Positions 1-6,696 are shown, numbered from the stretch's first letter. The stretch is 9,928 nt of DNA from Desulfobacterales bacterium (GCA_027037575.1 JALVZP010000140.1:1-9928); one strand, 5' to 3'. The notes: generated by a model from the sequence alone, not told the origin. Translations and numbers: made by a program.

Positions 1-756
1 GAAGGAAAAAGATATAATGTGCTTTTTGATACAGGATATACTGAGACTTCTATAAAAAATAACATGAACATGCTTGGAATAGATCCAAAAGGGATAGATT
101 CCATAGTTATAAGCCATTTTCATATGGATCATACAGGTGGAATTAATGCTGTAGTAGAAGGTTGTAAAGAGAATATACCCATCTTTGTTCATCCTGATGC
201 ATTTATCTATCCAAGATATATGAAGCTTCCAGATGGAAGAAAGCTTATATTTCCAAGGACAATGATAAAGGGGGAGCTTGAAAAAAGAGCAAAAATATTT
301 GAAACAAGGGATCCAACACTTATATGTGATGGATTTATGCTTGTTTCTGGTCAGATTGAAAGGAGATCATTTGAAAAGGGGATGCCGAATCTTTTGCTCG
401 AAAGGGATGGAAAAGTGGAGGAAGATCTGATATTGGATGACCAGGCACTTATAATCTCTATTAAAGGAAAAGGGCTTGTTATAATTTCAGGGTGTGCACA
501 CTCTGGAATAATAAATACCATAGAGTATGCAAGAAAGATTACCAAGACAGAAAAAGTATATGCAGTTATTGGAGGATTTCATCTTTCAGGAAGGTTTTTT
601 GAACCTTTTATTAAGCCAACAATAGAAGAACTTAAAAAGATAGATCCAAAAGTAATAGTTCCAATGCACTGCACTGGATGGAATGCAATTAAAGGGATTT
701 CAGAAGAGTTTTCTTCCTTTATCCTAAGCAGTGTAGGAACAAGGATTATCTTATGA
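1..756 (+). CDS. Metallo-beta-lactamase-fold hydrolase, COG1237-like (5' end cut by window)
   Basis: The reading frame is open from base 1 (251 codons visible), so the true start lies upstream and a few dozen N-terminal residues are probably missing. Counting from base 1, residues 39-44 (HFHMDH) form the HxHxDH metal-binding motif. SGCAH ends at H167, and PMHCTGW (H223) plus GGFHLSG (residues 191-197) are typical of the subgroup related to archaeal 7,8-dihydropterin-6-methyl-4-(beta-D-ribofuranosyl)aminobenzene-5'-phosphate synthase. The fold and metal site are clear. The substrate is not: most bacterial members have no proven reaction. The protein looks soluble and cytoplasmic in the visible part. 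Its stop codon overlaps the cobO start by 4 bp (ATGA), which implies translational coupling and a shared mRNA with the corrinoid gene. Confidence 0.88.
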   Translation, partial: EGKRYNVLFDTGYTETSIKNNMNMLGIDPKGIDSIVISHFHMDHTGGINAVVEGCKENIPIFVHPDAFIYPRYMKLPDGRKLIFPRTMIKGELEKRAKIFETRDPTLICDGFMLVSGQIERRSFEKGMPNLLLERDGKVEEDLILDDQALIISIKGKGLVIISGCAHSGIINTIEYARKITKTEKVYAVIGGFHLSGRFFEPFIKPTIEELKKIDPKVIVPMHCTGWNAIKGISEEFSSFILSSVGTRIIL

Positions 757-1268
757 AAGGATATGTCCAGGTATATACAGGTGATGGAAAGGGAAAGACG
801 ACTGCAGCAATAGGTCTTGCAATAAGGGCTGCTGGTGCAGGATTTAAGGTATTTTTTGCACAGTTTTTAAAATCAGGAGAATACAGTGAACATAAGGCAC
901 TTGAAAGATTTTCTGATCTTATAGAGGTAAGGCAATATGGAAGGGGATGCTTTATCAAGGGAACTCCAGAAAAGGAGGATATAGAAGCGGCTAAAAGAGG
1001 TCTTTTAGAGATAAGGGAGGTAGTAAATTCTGGAAAATACAGACTTGTTATCCTTGATGAGGCAAATATTGCAGTATATTATGGACTGATAGAGGTTGAT
1101 GATCTTCTGGATATAATAAGGAATAGGCCAGATCATGTTGAGATCGTAATAACAGGAAGAAAGGCAGATCCAAGGATTATTGAAGAGGCAGATCTCGTTA
1201 CTGAAATGAAGGAGATTAAGCATTATTATAAGAAAGGGGTTCTTGCAAGAGAGGGTATAGAAAGGTAA
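753..1268 (+). CDS. cobO: Cob(I)yrinic acid a,c-diamide / corrinoid adenosyltransferase, CobO/BtuR type
   Basis: ATP:corrinoid adenosyltransferase, which transfers the 5'-deoxyadenosyl group of ATP to Co(I) corrinoids to make coenzyme B12 forms in the cytoplasm. At 171 aa it is close to the usual length for the family. The N-terminal P-loop is GDGKGKTT (residues 10-17), the Walker B-like segment is LDEAN (101-105), followed by TGRKAD (134-139) and the family C-terminal signature VTEM..IKHYYKKG..AREGIER. The start at 753 overlaps the previous stop (ATGA) and has AAGGA about 7 bases upstream. It is followed after 10 bases by tRNA-Arg. The only other gene in the window with a plausible link to B12 is the cobalamin-binding radical SAM gene at 6697-8364. 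No corrinoid biosynthesis cluster is visible, so the enzyme may serve salvage as well as synthesis. Confidence 0.95.
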   Translation: MKGYVQVYTGDGKGKTTAAIGLAIRAAGAGFKVFFAQFLKSGEYSEHKALERFSDLIEVRQYGRGCFIKGTPEKEDIEAAKRGLLEIREVVNSGKYRLVILDEANIAVYYGLIEVDDLLDIIRNRPDHVEIVITGRKADPRIIEEADLVTEMKEIKHYYKKGVLAREGIER

Positions 1269-1278
1269 AAAGATATAA

Positions 1279-1352
1279 GGGCGATTAGCTCAGTCGGATA
1301 GAGCGCTGGCCTCCGGAGCCAGAGGTCGTGGGTTCAAATCCCACATCGCCCA
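1279..1352 (+). tRNA. tRNA-Arg (anticodon CCG)
   Basis: A full cloverleaf can be drawn. The acceptor GGGCGAT (1279-1285) pairs perfectly with ATCGCCC (1345-1351), and the discriminator is A1352. The D-arm region is TAGCTCAGTCGGATAGAGCG. The anticodon stem CTGGC/GCCAG encloses the loop CTCCGGA, with anticodon CCG at 1313-1315. The T arm is GTGGG-TTCAAAT-CCCAC. The 3' CCA is not encoded. It lies 10 bases after cobO and 15 bases before the next coding gene, so it is probably cut from a polycistronic transcript. It would read CGG, an apparently rare Arg codon in the surrounding genes. Confidence 0.97.
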
Positions 1353-1367
1353 TAAGAGGGAAAAGAT

Positions 1368-2027
1368 ATGAGGGTGATGGATAACCTTTATGCGTTCTTT
1401 TGGACAGATCCAACAGAAAATAACTCTAACACTTACTTGATTACAGGAAAAAGGAACATCCTAATAGATCCTGGACACTTTCATCTATTCAGCCATGTAA
1501 GGGGTGAGCTTGAAAGACTTTCTCTTTCCCTTTCAGACATAGATCTGATAATCCTTACTCATGGGCACTTGGATCATACAGAGGCAGTAAAGGCATTTAA
1601 GGATACTCCTTCCCTTTTTGCAATTCATAGAGATGAATGGGAGATCATAAAAAGGGGTCCATCATATCATATGGGGCTTTTTGGACCATCTGAGATGATA
1701 CCTCACATACTTCTTCAGGAAGGAGAGCTTATAGTTGGAGATAAGAGGCTTCAGATAATACATACTCCAGGGCATTCTCCTGGCTCTATATGCATATATT
1801 GGCCTGAGAAAAAGGTGCTTTTTTCAGGAGACTGTATATTTGAACAGGGGATAGGAAGGACAGATCTCTTAGGTGGAGATGGTGAAAAATTGAAGAATAG
1901 TATAAAGAGGCTTTCTGAAATTGGTGCATGGTATGTTATGCCTGGACATGGAGACATGATAATAGGTAGGGAGGAAGTAGAGGAAAACTTTAGGCAGATT
2001 GAGTCCTTCTGGTTTCCTCTCCTCTAA
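1368..2027 (+). CDS. Metallo-beta-lactamase-fold hydrolase, glyoxalase II-like
   Basis: This 219-aa soluble protein has all five conserved metal-site motifs of the glyoxalase II / MBL hydrolase group: THGHLDH (residues 64-70), HTPGHSPGS (132-140, H136), FSGDCIF with D155, GIGRTDLLGGD (161-171) and PGHGD (192-196, H194). Such enzymes use a binuclear Zn/Fe site, typically to hydrolyse thioesters such as S-lactoylglutathione or similar small-molecule esters. At about 220 aa it is shorter than classical glyoxalase II (about 250 aa) and lacks an obvious glutathione-binding C-terminal domain, so the substrate is uncertain. An AGAGGG ribosome site (1355-1360) sits 7 bases before ATG, right after the tRNA 3' end. 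An in-frame ATG three codons later is a possible alternative start. Confidence 0.93.
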   Translation: MRVMDNLYAFFWTDPTENNSNTYLITGKRNILIDPGHFHLFSHVRGELERLSLSLSDIDLIILTHGHLDHTEAVKAFKDTPSLFAIHRDEWEIIKRGPSYHMGLFGPSEMIPHILLQEGELIVGDKRLQIIHTPGHSPGSICIYWPEKKVLFSGDCIFEQGIGRTDLLGGDGEKLKNSIKRLSEIGAWYVMPGHGDMIIGREEVEENFRQIESFWFPLL

Positions 2028-2039
2028 AGGAGGAAGAAC

Positions 2040-2426
2040 ATGCTGGATATAATAAACGATTATAGGACAAACAGGACAATTGCTATTATCCTTATGCTCA
2101 TCGTTGGATTTTTGGGTGTCTGTCCTCATCTTCCTGTCCCTACCGTAATGAAATGGCAGGATAAATTAGAGCATATGGCAGCATTCTTCGCTATTTCTTT
2201 CTTTATTTGTAGATCCTTTAGCAGAGACACTATATATGAACTTGAAAACAGGATTTCATTAGCCATACTTATCTGCATTACATATGGCGCATTCATTGAA
2301 ACAGTCCAAGGATTTATTCCAAGCAGAGATCCAAGCCTGACTGATCTTATTGCAGATGTATTAGGTGCAATACTTGGTGTAATTTTTTTCCGCCTTGTCC
2401 CTTTCTTTGATAATGTAAAAAGATAA
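2040..2426 (+). CDS. VanZ-family integral membrane protein
   Basis: A 128-aa membrane protein with about four hydrophobic segments (roughly residues 13-31, 46-60, 72-92 and 103-122). Conserved VanZ-like motifs are present: WQDKLEHMAAFFAI (39-52) and ETVQGFIPSRDPSLTDLIAD (87-106), followed by VLGAILG. In enterococci VanZ affects teicoplanin resistance. Most bacterial homologues, like this one, are short proteins of unknown function, so no antibiotic role should be assumed. The ribosome site AAAGGAGG (2026-2033) is the strongest in the window. It overlaps the stop codon of the preceding metallo-hydrolase and is 6 bases from ATG. The gene ends in TAATG, overlapping the PilZ gene by one base, so the two are probably coupled. 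Confidence 0.88.
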   Translation: MLDIINDYRTNRTIAIILMLIVGFLGVCPHLPVPTVMKWQDKLEHMAAFFAISFFICRSFSRDTIYELENRISLAILICITYGAFIETVQGFIPSRDPSLTDLIADVLGAILGVIFFRLVPFFDNVKR

Positions 2427-3082
2427 TGGAAATATTCTTTGAAATAATTCAGAGTCTTAAGAAATTAGATCTCATAATTGAGGTAAATAAACAAACAAGA
2501 ATATATGCTGTAAATTTATATTCTGTTTTAAAAGATCAGGAGCAGATAGTTGTTTCTCAGACAAAACCACCTTTAAGCAAGAAAATGATAAATACTGAAT
2601 TGGAAGTAAGTTTTATTGCAAAGCTTAAAGAAGATAGACCTGAAAGATTCTTTTTTTTAGTAAAAATAGATAAAATTGATTTTTTTAGATTAAATAAGTA
2701 TAGATTCGTAGAAGCAATATTTATTTCACCTATTCAGAAAAAGATATATAAGAAATCCTTAAGAAAATATGAACGTATAAATTGCAAAGGAATGCCCTTA
2801 TTTGTTATTTTTGAAGAAAAAAAGTTCCAGGTAATTGACATATCAAAAGGTGGATTATGTTTTATATGTGAAAAAAAGATAGAAAATTCTCTAAGATTTG
2901 TCCCTAAAAAGAAAATTCATATCATCTTGGTATATTCTGATAAGATAAAAATACCGGTTACCTTAGAGATAATAAGAAGATTTGAGAAAGAGGATGAGAC
3001 AGAAAGCTTGCTTATTGGAGGAAGGTTCATAGATGAAGAAAGAATGCTTAGCGAAATTATTGATAAACTTCTTGAATCTTAA
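2426..3082 (+). CDS. PilZ-domain protein, putative c-di-GMP receptor (YcgR-like)
   Basis: This 218-aa protein carries a PilZ domain in its C-terminal half. The c-di-GMP-binding arginine motif RxxxR is seen as RKYER (residues 113-117), and the DxSxxG motif as DISKGG (138-143). Both motifs are intact, so nucleotide binding is plausible. The N-terminal ~100 residues resemble the YcgR-like flagellar brake N-domain in length and beta-rich character, though I see no diagnostic motif there. YcgR proteins couple c-di-GMP to motility or surface behaviour. No flagellar, pilus, GGDEF or EAL gene is in the window, so the target is unknown. It is very rich in Lys, Ile and Phe and AT-richer than its neighbours. 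It starts at the TAATG overlap with the VanZ gene and is the last coding gene before the secG promoter. Confidence 0.88.
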   Translation: MEIFFEIIQSLKKLDLIIEVNKQTRIYAVNLYSVLKDQEQIVVSQTKPPLSKKMINTELEVSFIAKLKEDRPERFFFLVKIDKIDFFRLNKYRFVEAIFISPIQKKIYKKSLRKYERINCKGMPLFVIFEEKKFQVIDISKGGLCFICEKKIENSLRFVPKKKIHIILVYSDKIKIPVTLEIIRRFEKEDETESLLIGGRFIDEERMLSEIIDKLLES

Positions 3083-3202
3083 CTTTTCCATCTATTATAT
3101 GCTTTCAATTTTCTTTTTGCGAAGGAAATAAAAGCCTAATTTATGTAACATCTTGAATAAGTATGAGATTTTAAAATAGTAACAATAAGAGCCACTTTTT
3201 TG

Positions 3203-3230
3203 TTGAAAAAGAAGTAGATTTGAATATAAT
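3203..3230 (+). promoter_or_regulatory. Predicted sigma-70-type promoter of secG-tRNA-Leu
   Basis: TTGAAA (3203-3208), a 16-bp spacer and a perfect TATAAT (3225-3230). With the usual 6-base discriminator, transcription would begin at or next to A3237, the first base of the secG ATG. There is no Shine-Dalgarno sequence between the -10 box and the start codon (ATTAAT only). The rest of the 154-bp gap (3083-3202) is AT-rich and shows no convincing hairpin terminator or small gene. Confidence 0.65.
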
Positions 3231-3236
3231 ATTAAT

Positions 3237-3542
3237 ATGATTAGGACGTTATTAATAGTAGTTCATATCTGTCTATGTATCGTATTGGTTATAGTTGTCC
3301 TTTTACAAAAAGGAAAAGGAGCTGATATTGGAGCTGTATTTGGGGGAACAAGTCAGACCCTTTTTGGAAGTACAGGTGCAAGCTCTTTCTTGCAGAAGGT
3401 AACTGCAGTTGTTGCAGCAGCTTTTATATTGACATCTTTGGCACTGTCTGTATTGAGTTATTCAAAGAAGACTTCTATAATGGAAAATGTAAAAGTCCCG
3501 GTAACTCAGACTCAACAAAAGGCTCCTAAAAAAAGCAAATGA
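3237..3542 (+). CDS. secG: Protein-export membrane protein SecG
   Basis: A small subunit of the SecYEG translocon that supports preprotein passage through the cytoplasmic membrane. The 101-aa protein has the family's two hydrophobic segments (about residues 3-23 and 54-75). They are separated by the conserved cytoplasmic loop LLQKGKGADIGAVFGG (22-37), then the SecG signature SQTLFGSTGASSFLQK. The charged C-terminal tail (KKTSIMENVK...KAPKKSK) is typical of longer SecG forms. The start at 3237 fits the family N-terminus exactly, yet there is no ribosome site upstream, and the predicted promoter puts the transcript start at the ATG. tRNA-Leu(GAG) begins 4 bases after the stop and must share this transcript. 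Confidence 0.96.
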   Translation: MIRTLLIVVHICLCIVLVIVVLLQKGKGADIGAVFGGTSQTLFGSTGASSFLQKVTAVVAAAFILTSLALSVLSYSKKTSIMENVKVPVTQTQQKAPKKSK

Positions 3543-3545
3543 TGT

Positions 3546-3629
3546 GCCGAAGTGGTGGAATTGGTAGACACGCTATCTTGAGGGGGTAGTGGGCGTAAGC
3601 CCGTGCGGGTTCGAGTCCCGCCTTCGGCA
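3546..3629 (+). tRNA. tRNA-Leu (anticodon GAG)
   Basis: A class II tRNA with a long variable arm. The acceptor GCCGAAG (3546-3552) pairs with CTTCGGC (3622-3628), and the discriminator is A3629. The anticodon stem CTATC/GGTAG encloses the loop TTGAGGG, with anticodon GAG at 3580-3582. The variable arm is TGGGCGTAAGCCCG, and the T arm is GCGGG-TTCGAGT-CCCGC. CCA is not encoded. The gene starts 4 bases after the secG stop. The outer bases GT/AC (3544-3545 and 3629-3630) would extend the acceptor helix before processing. A T-rich run (TTTATTTAT) follows and may help end transcription. The same order, secG then tRNA-Leu(GAG) (leuU), is known in E. coli. Confidence 0.97.
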
Positions 3630-3635
3630 CTTTAT

Positions 3636-4694
3636 TTATATTCTTTTCATGACTTCATCATGTAAGATTGGTCTAAAAGCCTTTATTTTTTGATTTTCCC
3701 TACCTGGATGTATTCTATTTGTTAAAAAGACTACAATAATTTTTTTGTCTAAATCCATCCAGATAGATGATCCAGTAAAACCTAAATGACCTATGCTATT
3801 TTTAGAAAATAGCTTACCAGAACTTGAATTTTTAGTTGGTGTATCCCATCCAAGTGTCCACCTATTATTTTGTTTTTTAAAAAATTCCTTTAATATGTCT
3901 GGTTTGAATATATCACCTCTTTCTCCTTCATAATGGTCCAAAAGGATGCTACACAAATCATAGACCTCCTTTGCTGTGCTAAAAAGACCAGCATGTCCAG
4001 AATATCCACCCAAGGAAAATGCATTTTCATCATGAACCTCTCCCTGAATAATTCTTTTTCTCCATTTACAAAGCTCTGTAGCAGAAAAATCCTCTCTTTT
4101 TATCTTTTTCTTTGATATGCCTAAAAAGGTATAAGAGAACCCCAATAAGTTATATATCTCCTCTGCAATCTCTTTTATATCTCTGCCTGTTATCTTCTCA
4201 AATAAGTATGATAAAAGGATAAAATCTAAATCACTATATGTCTCTCTGCTCCCTGGATAAAACAAAAGTTTTTCCTTCAATATCCAATCAACTATTATCT
4301 TTTTCCTGATCTTGAGCGGATATTTTGAAAGTCTAATATAATATGGCCTCCAGGAAGGAAGTCCAGAAGAATGGCTTAAAAGCATCCTAAAGGTAATGTC
4401 TTTTTTATCTTCTGGGACTGGAATAAATTCAGATATGCTCAAATCTAAAGAGATTATTTTTTCTTGAATAAGTTTCATTGCCACTAAGGAAGTAGAAAGA
4501 GGTTTTGTTAATGAAGCAAGATCAAATATAGCATCTTTTTTCATAGGAACAGGATAAGGAATCTTTTGTGAGTATCCAACAGAGAAATGGATAAATATAT
4601 GTTTCCCTGAACCAGCTATAAGAACTGCACCAGGGAAAATCCCTTCTTTTACCCCTTTTTGAAGAAGTATTCTTATTTCCTCATATTGATTCAT
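3636..4694 (-). CDS. Serine hydrolase, class C beta-lactamase / penicillin-binding-like (COG1680)
   Basis: A 352-aa beta-lactamase-fold hydrolase with the active-site triad of motifs: SLTK (S61-K64, nucleophile and general base), YSD (Y153-D155, the YxN-like element) and HLG (303-305, replacing KTG/HTG). The segment SLGGYSGHAGLFSTA (227-241) is typical of the COG1680 esterase/peptidase branch. There is no signal peptide: the N-terminus is MNQYEEIRIL. The enzyme is therefore predicted to be cytoplasmic and is unlikely to be a true beta-lactamase. It may act as an esterase or D-amino-acid/peptide hydrolase. Its ATG overlaps the manA stop codon by 4 bp (ATGA), so translation is coupled to manA and no strong ribosome site is needed. 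Its stop codon is 6 bases from the end of the convergent tRNA-Leu. Confidence 0.9.
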   Translation of the reverse strand: MNQYEEIRILLQKGVKEGIFPGAVLIAGSGKHIFIHFSVGYSQKIPYPVPMKKDAIFDLASLTKPLSTSLVAMKLIQEKIISLDLSISEFIPVPEDKKDITFRMLLSHSSGLPSWRPYYIRLSKYPLKIRKKIIVDWILKEKLLFYPGSRETYSDLDFILLSYLFEKITGRDIKEIAEEIYNLLGFSYTFLGISKKKIKREDFSATELCKWRKRIIQGEVHDENAFSLGGYSGHAGLFSTAKEVYDLCSILLDHYEGERGDIFKPDILKEFFKKQNNRWTLGWDTPTKNSSSGKLFSKNSIGHLGFTGSSIWMDLDKKIIVVFLTNRIHPGRENQKIKAFRPILHDEVMKRI

Positions 4695-5890
4695 ATAGGA
4701 ACAGATGCCTTGTATATGAAGGCATCTCCTTTTATGGTATAACTTAGCATAGCAGATGGGATGAGAATAGAATCTCCTTTTTTTATTTCCATAATCTCTT
4801 TTTCATCCTTTATAATAGCATCTCCTTCTAAGACGATTAGAATCTCTATCGACCTTTTCTCAGAAGAGACAAATTCTTTATTTTTCTTTAACCTGATATT
4901 AGAAAGTAAAAACTCTTCTGCTGGTGTAGGATATACTGCTTCATTGTCTCTATAAACTGGTCTTATTATCTCAGCATTTCCATAATAATCAAATCTTAAG
5001 ATCCTTAGAAGTTCATCTACATCTACATGCTTGTGTGTAAGCCCTCCCCTTAAGACATTATCAGAGTTTGCCATAAGCTCTACTCCAACTCCTTTGATAT
5101 AGGCATGAAGTTCACCAGCAGGAATAAATATGGCTTCTTCTGGTCTTAAAATGCATCTATTTAGGATAAGGGGAGAGATAATTCCTATATCATATGGAAA
5201 AAAATCATTTAATCTCATAACAAGAGAAAATACAGGATCATCTCTATTTTTTCTTGCATTTTCTAATAGCTCAGACAAGGTATCTTCTTTTTGCCTTTTT
5301 TCCATCTTCATAATAGAGCTATAAAAGAGCCTGAGTCCTTCTTTGTTTCTGTCTTCCTTTAACACTCTTATCTCTTCCTTTAATGAGTTAGGAACTGCCT
5401 TTTCCATAAAATGGATTATCTCCTCTATCCTTCTAAATCCCTTTAATGCCTCAAATTCTGTTATTGCACAAAGTATTTCTGGTTTATGATTTCTGTCTTT
5501 ATAGTTTCTATTAGGTGCGTCTATAGGAATGCCAAGCCTTTCTTCTCTTTCAAATCCCTCTATTGCCTGTTCTTTATTTGGATGTGCCTGAATGGATAAA
5601 GGCCTTTCAGCAGCTATTATCTTAAAAAGAAAAGGAAGTTCGTTTGAAAATTTATTTGCAACATCTTCTCCTAAAATATCTCTGGGATATTTTGATATAA
5701 GCTCATCCAATCTTATCCATTTCCCATTTATCTCCACTTCAGAAGGGGCTTTTGGATGAGCACCCATCCATAACTCTGCCATAGGGGTATTGCTTGAAGG
5801 AAGACCAAGCAAAGATGGAATAGCTACCTTAGATCCCCAGTCATATTCCTGAATTTTATTCTTTAATCTAAATGGTCTTTTAAAATCCAT
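4691..5890 (-). CDS. manA: Mannose-6-phosphate isomerase, class I
   Basis: A zinc-dependent cytoplasmic enzyme interconverting fructose-6-phosphate and mannose-6-phosphate. It feeds GDP-mannose and cell-surface polysaccharide synthesis, or mannose use. The 399-aa length matches class I enzymes. The zinc ligands are visible: Q101 and H103 in SIQAHPNKEQA, E138 in HKPEILCAI, and H262 in PAGELHAYIKG. The catalytic region NVLRGGLTHKHVD (278-290) with R281 is present, and the N-terminal WGS and AELWMGAHP motifs are intact. The C-terminal cupin segment (GDAII...KKGDSILIPS) is complete. The gene overlaps the upstream alpha/beta hydrolase by 11 bp and the downstream serine hydrolase by 4 bp, so the three are one operon. 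No other sugar-nucleotide gene is in the window. Confidence 0.95.
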   Translation of the reverse strand: MDFKRPFRLKNKIQEYDWGSKVAIPSLLGLPSSNTPMAELWMGAHPKAPSEVEINGKWIRLDELISKYPRDILGEDVANKFSNELPFLFKIIAAERPLSIQAHPNKEQAIEGFEREERLGIPIDAPNRNYKDRNHKPEILCAITEFEALKGFRRIEEIIHFMEKAVPNSLKEEIRVLKEDRNKEGLRLFYSSIMKMEKRQKEDTLSELLENARKNRDDPVFSLVMRLNDFFPYDIGIISPLILNRCILRPEEAIFIPAGELHAYIKGVGVELMANSDNVLRGGLTHKHVDVDELLRILRFDYYGNAEIIRPVYRDNEAVYPTPAEEFLLSNIRLKKNKEFVSSEKRSIEILIVLEGDAIIKDEKEIMEIKKGDSILIPSAMLSYTIKGDAFIYKASVPI

Positions 5891-6509
5891 TTTTATTCTT
5901 CAAAAAATTCTTTATTATCTTTTTTATCCTATCTTCATATCCCCAGTAGAAGTGATCAGCCCCATCTATTACATATAGTTTTGCATCCTGATTCCATAAT
6001 GGAAGAAGTTTCTTTATAGTTTCTTCTGGAGCAATATAATCATATGATCCTGTAATAACAAGTTTTATTCTCGGCTCTTCCTTTAAAAAGGAGAAATCTA
6101 TCATAGAAACTGGAGCTGAAATAAGGACCACATGATCCACATTATTTATCTCTCTCATAGAAGACGCCACTACCCACGCCCCAAATGAATATCCAGAAAT
6201 TGCTATTTCCTCTTTTCTTAACCTTTTCCTGACATAATTAAATACCGCTTTTACATCTTTTGCTTCTCCCACTCCGTCGTCATATGTCCCTGTGCTTTCT
6301 CCAACCCCTCTAAAATTAAATCTTACTGTAGTATATCCCATTTCATAATATGCATCTGCAACTGCTTCTACCACATTGTTATACATGCTCCCACCATATA
6401 ATGGATGTGGATGAACAATAACAACGGCTTTATTGCCTGGGGCTTTCTTTACTAAAGTTTCAAGTTCTACCTCTGGTTCAGATTTTATGAAGATTCTTTC
6501 TTCCATCAT
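5880..6509 (-). CDS. Alpha/beta hydrolase (COG2945-like, dienelactone-hydrolase-type)
   Basis: An alpha/beta-fold serine hydrolase of 209 aa from the start chosen here. The HPHPLYGGSM motif (residues 33-42) and FNFRGVGESTG (65-74) mark this subgroup. The nucleophile elbow is GYSFG (106-110, S108), the acid is D157 in GSYDYIAPEE, and the catalytic His is H186 in GADHFYW. The substrate is unknown; small carboxyl esters or lactones are likely. The frame stays open 17 codons further upstream to 6560, but that extension would be encoded inside tRNA-Leu, so the ATG-ATG pair at 6509/6506 is preferred. No Shine-Dalgarno sequence precedes it; the 15-base stretch between tRNA and ATG is mostly T (TTTGTTTTTTTTGTG). 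A GTG at 6512 is also possible. The 3' end overlaps manA by 11 bp. Confidence 0.85.
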   Translation of the reverse strand: MMEERIFIKSEPEVELETLVKKAPGNKAVVIVHPHPLYGGSMYNNVVEAVADAYYEMGYTTVRFNFRGVGESTGTYDDGVGEAKDVKAVFNYVRKRLRKEEIAISGYSFGAWVVASSMREINNVDHVVLISAPVSMIDFSFLKEEPRIKLVITGSYDYIAPEETIKKLLPLWNQDAKLYVIDGADHFYWGYEDRIKKIIKNFLKNKNGF

Positions 6510-6524
6510 CACAAAAAAAACAAA

Positions 6525-6610
6525 TGCCTGGGGCGGGAATCGAACCCGCACGGGGACCAAGCCCCAAGGGATTTTAAGTCCCTTGCGTCTGCCAGTTCCG
6601 CCACCCAGGC
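6525..6610 (-). tRNA. tRNA-Leu (anticodon TAA)
   Basis: Read on the minus strand, the acceptor GCCTGGG (6610-6604) pairs with CCCAGGC (6532-6526), with discriminator A (6525). The anticodon stem AGGGA/TCCCT encloses the loop CTTAAAA, with anticodon TAA at 6576-6574. It has a long class II variable arm (GGGGCTTGGTCCCC region) and the T arm GCGGG-TTCGATT-CCCGC. CCA is not encoded. The tRNA is the first element of the tRNA-hydrolase-manA-serine hydrolase transcription unit, ending 15 bases before the hydrolase ATG. It reads UUA/UUG codons. Confidence 0.97.
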
Positions 6611-6620
6611 TTTAGATCAA

Positions 6621-6648
6621 ATTTAAAATATTGAATAAAAAACGTCAA
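6621..6648 (-). promoter_or_regulatory. Possible promoter of the tRNA-Leu(UAA)-hydrolase-manA operon
   Basis: On the minus strand, TTGACG (6648-6643) is followed after 16 bases by TTAAAT (6626-6621), a 4/6 match to TATAAT. Predicted initiation near 6614 would fall just before the tRNA 5' end at 6610. The -35 box is good and the -10 box is weak. The position, in the only gap upstream of the unit (6611-6696), supports the call. I saw no convincing terminator for the radical SAM gene in the same gap. Confidence 0.4.
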
Positions 6649-6696
6649 GTATGGAGAAAGGCTGTTCACCAGATAGGTATAGAGATATACACATAT

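Noticed and set aside
2014..2035. Possible hairpin TTCCTC/GAGGAA hiding the VanZ-gene ribosome site
   Set aside because: The stem is short and mostly explained by the C-terminal codons of the upstream gene and a strong Shine-Dalgarno sequence. Nothing suggests regulated folding.
3636..4694. Calling the serine hydrolase an antibiotic-resistance beta-lactamase
   Set aside because: There is no signal peptide, and the third motif is HLG rather than KTG. The COG1680 esterase/peptidase reading fits better.
6510..6560. N-terminal extension of the alpha/beta hydrolase starting at 6560 (MVPVRVRFPP...)
   Set aside because: The extra 17 codons are encoded largely within tRNA-Leu(UAA), a classic shadow of the T-arm sequence. 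The family N-terminus starts at the ATG-ATG pair at 6509/6506.
6659..6667. AGGCTGTTC, a 9-base match to the IS inverted repeat, in the gap between the radical SAM gene and tRNA-Leu
   Set aside because: The similarity stops after 9 bases, no partner repeat or transposase debris is nearby, and such a short match can occur by chance.
6670..6690. GTATA-GAGA-TATAC small hairpin downstream of the radical SAM gene as a terminator
   Set aside because: The 5-bp stem is all but one A-T and has no T run after it in the gene's direction, so it is not a convincing intrinsic terminator.
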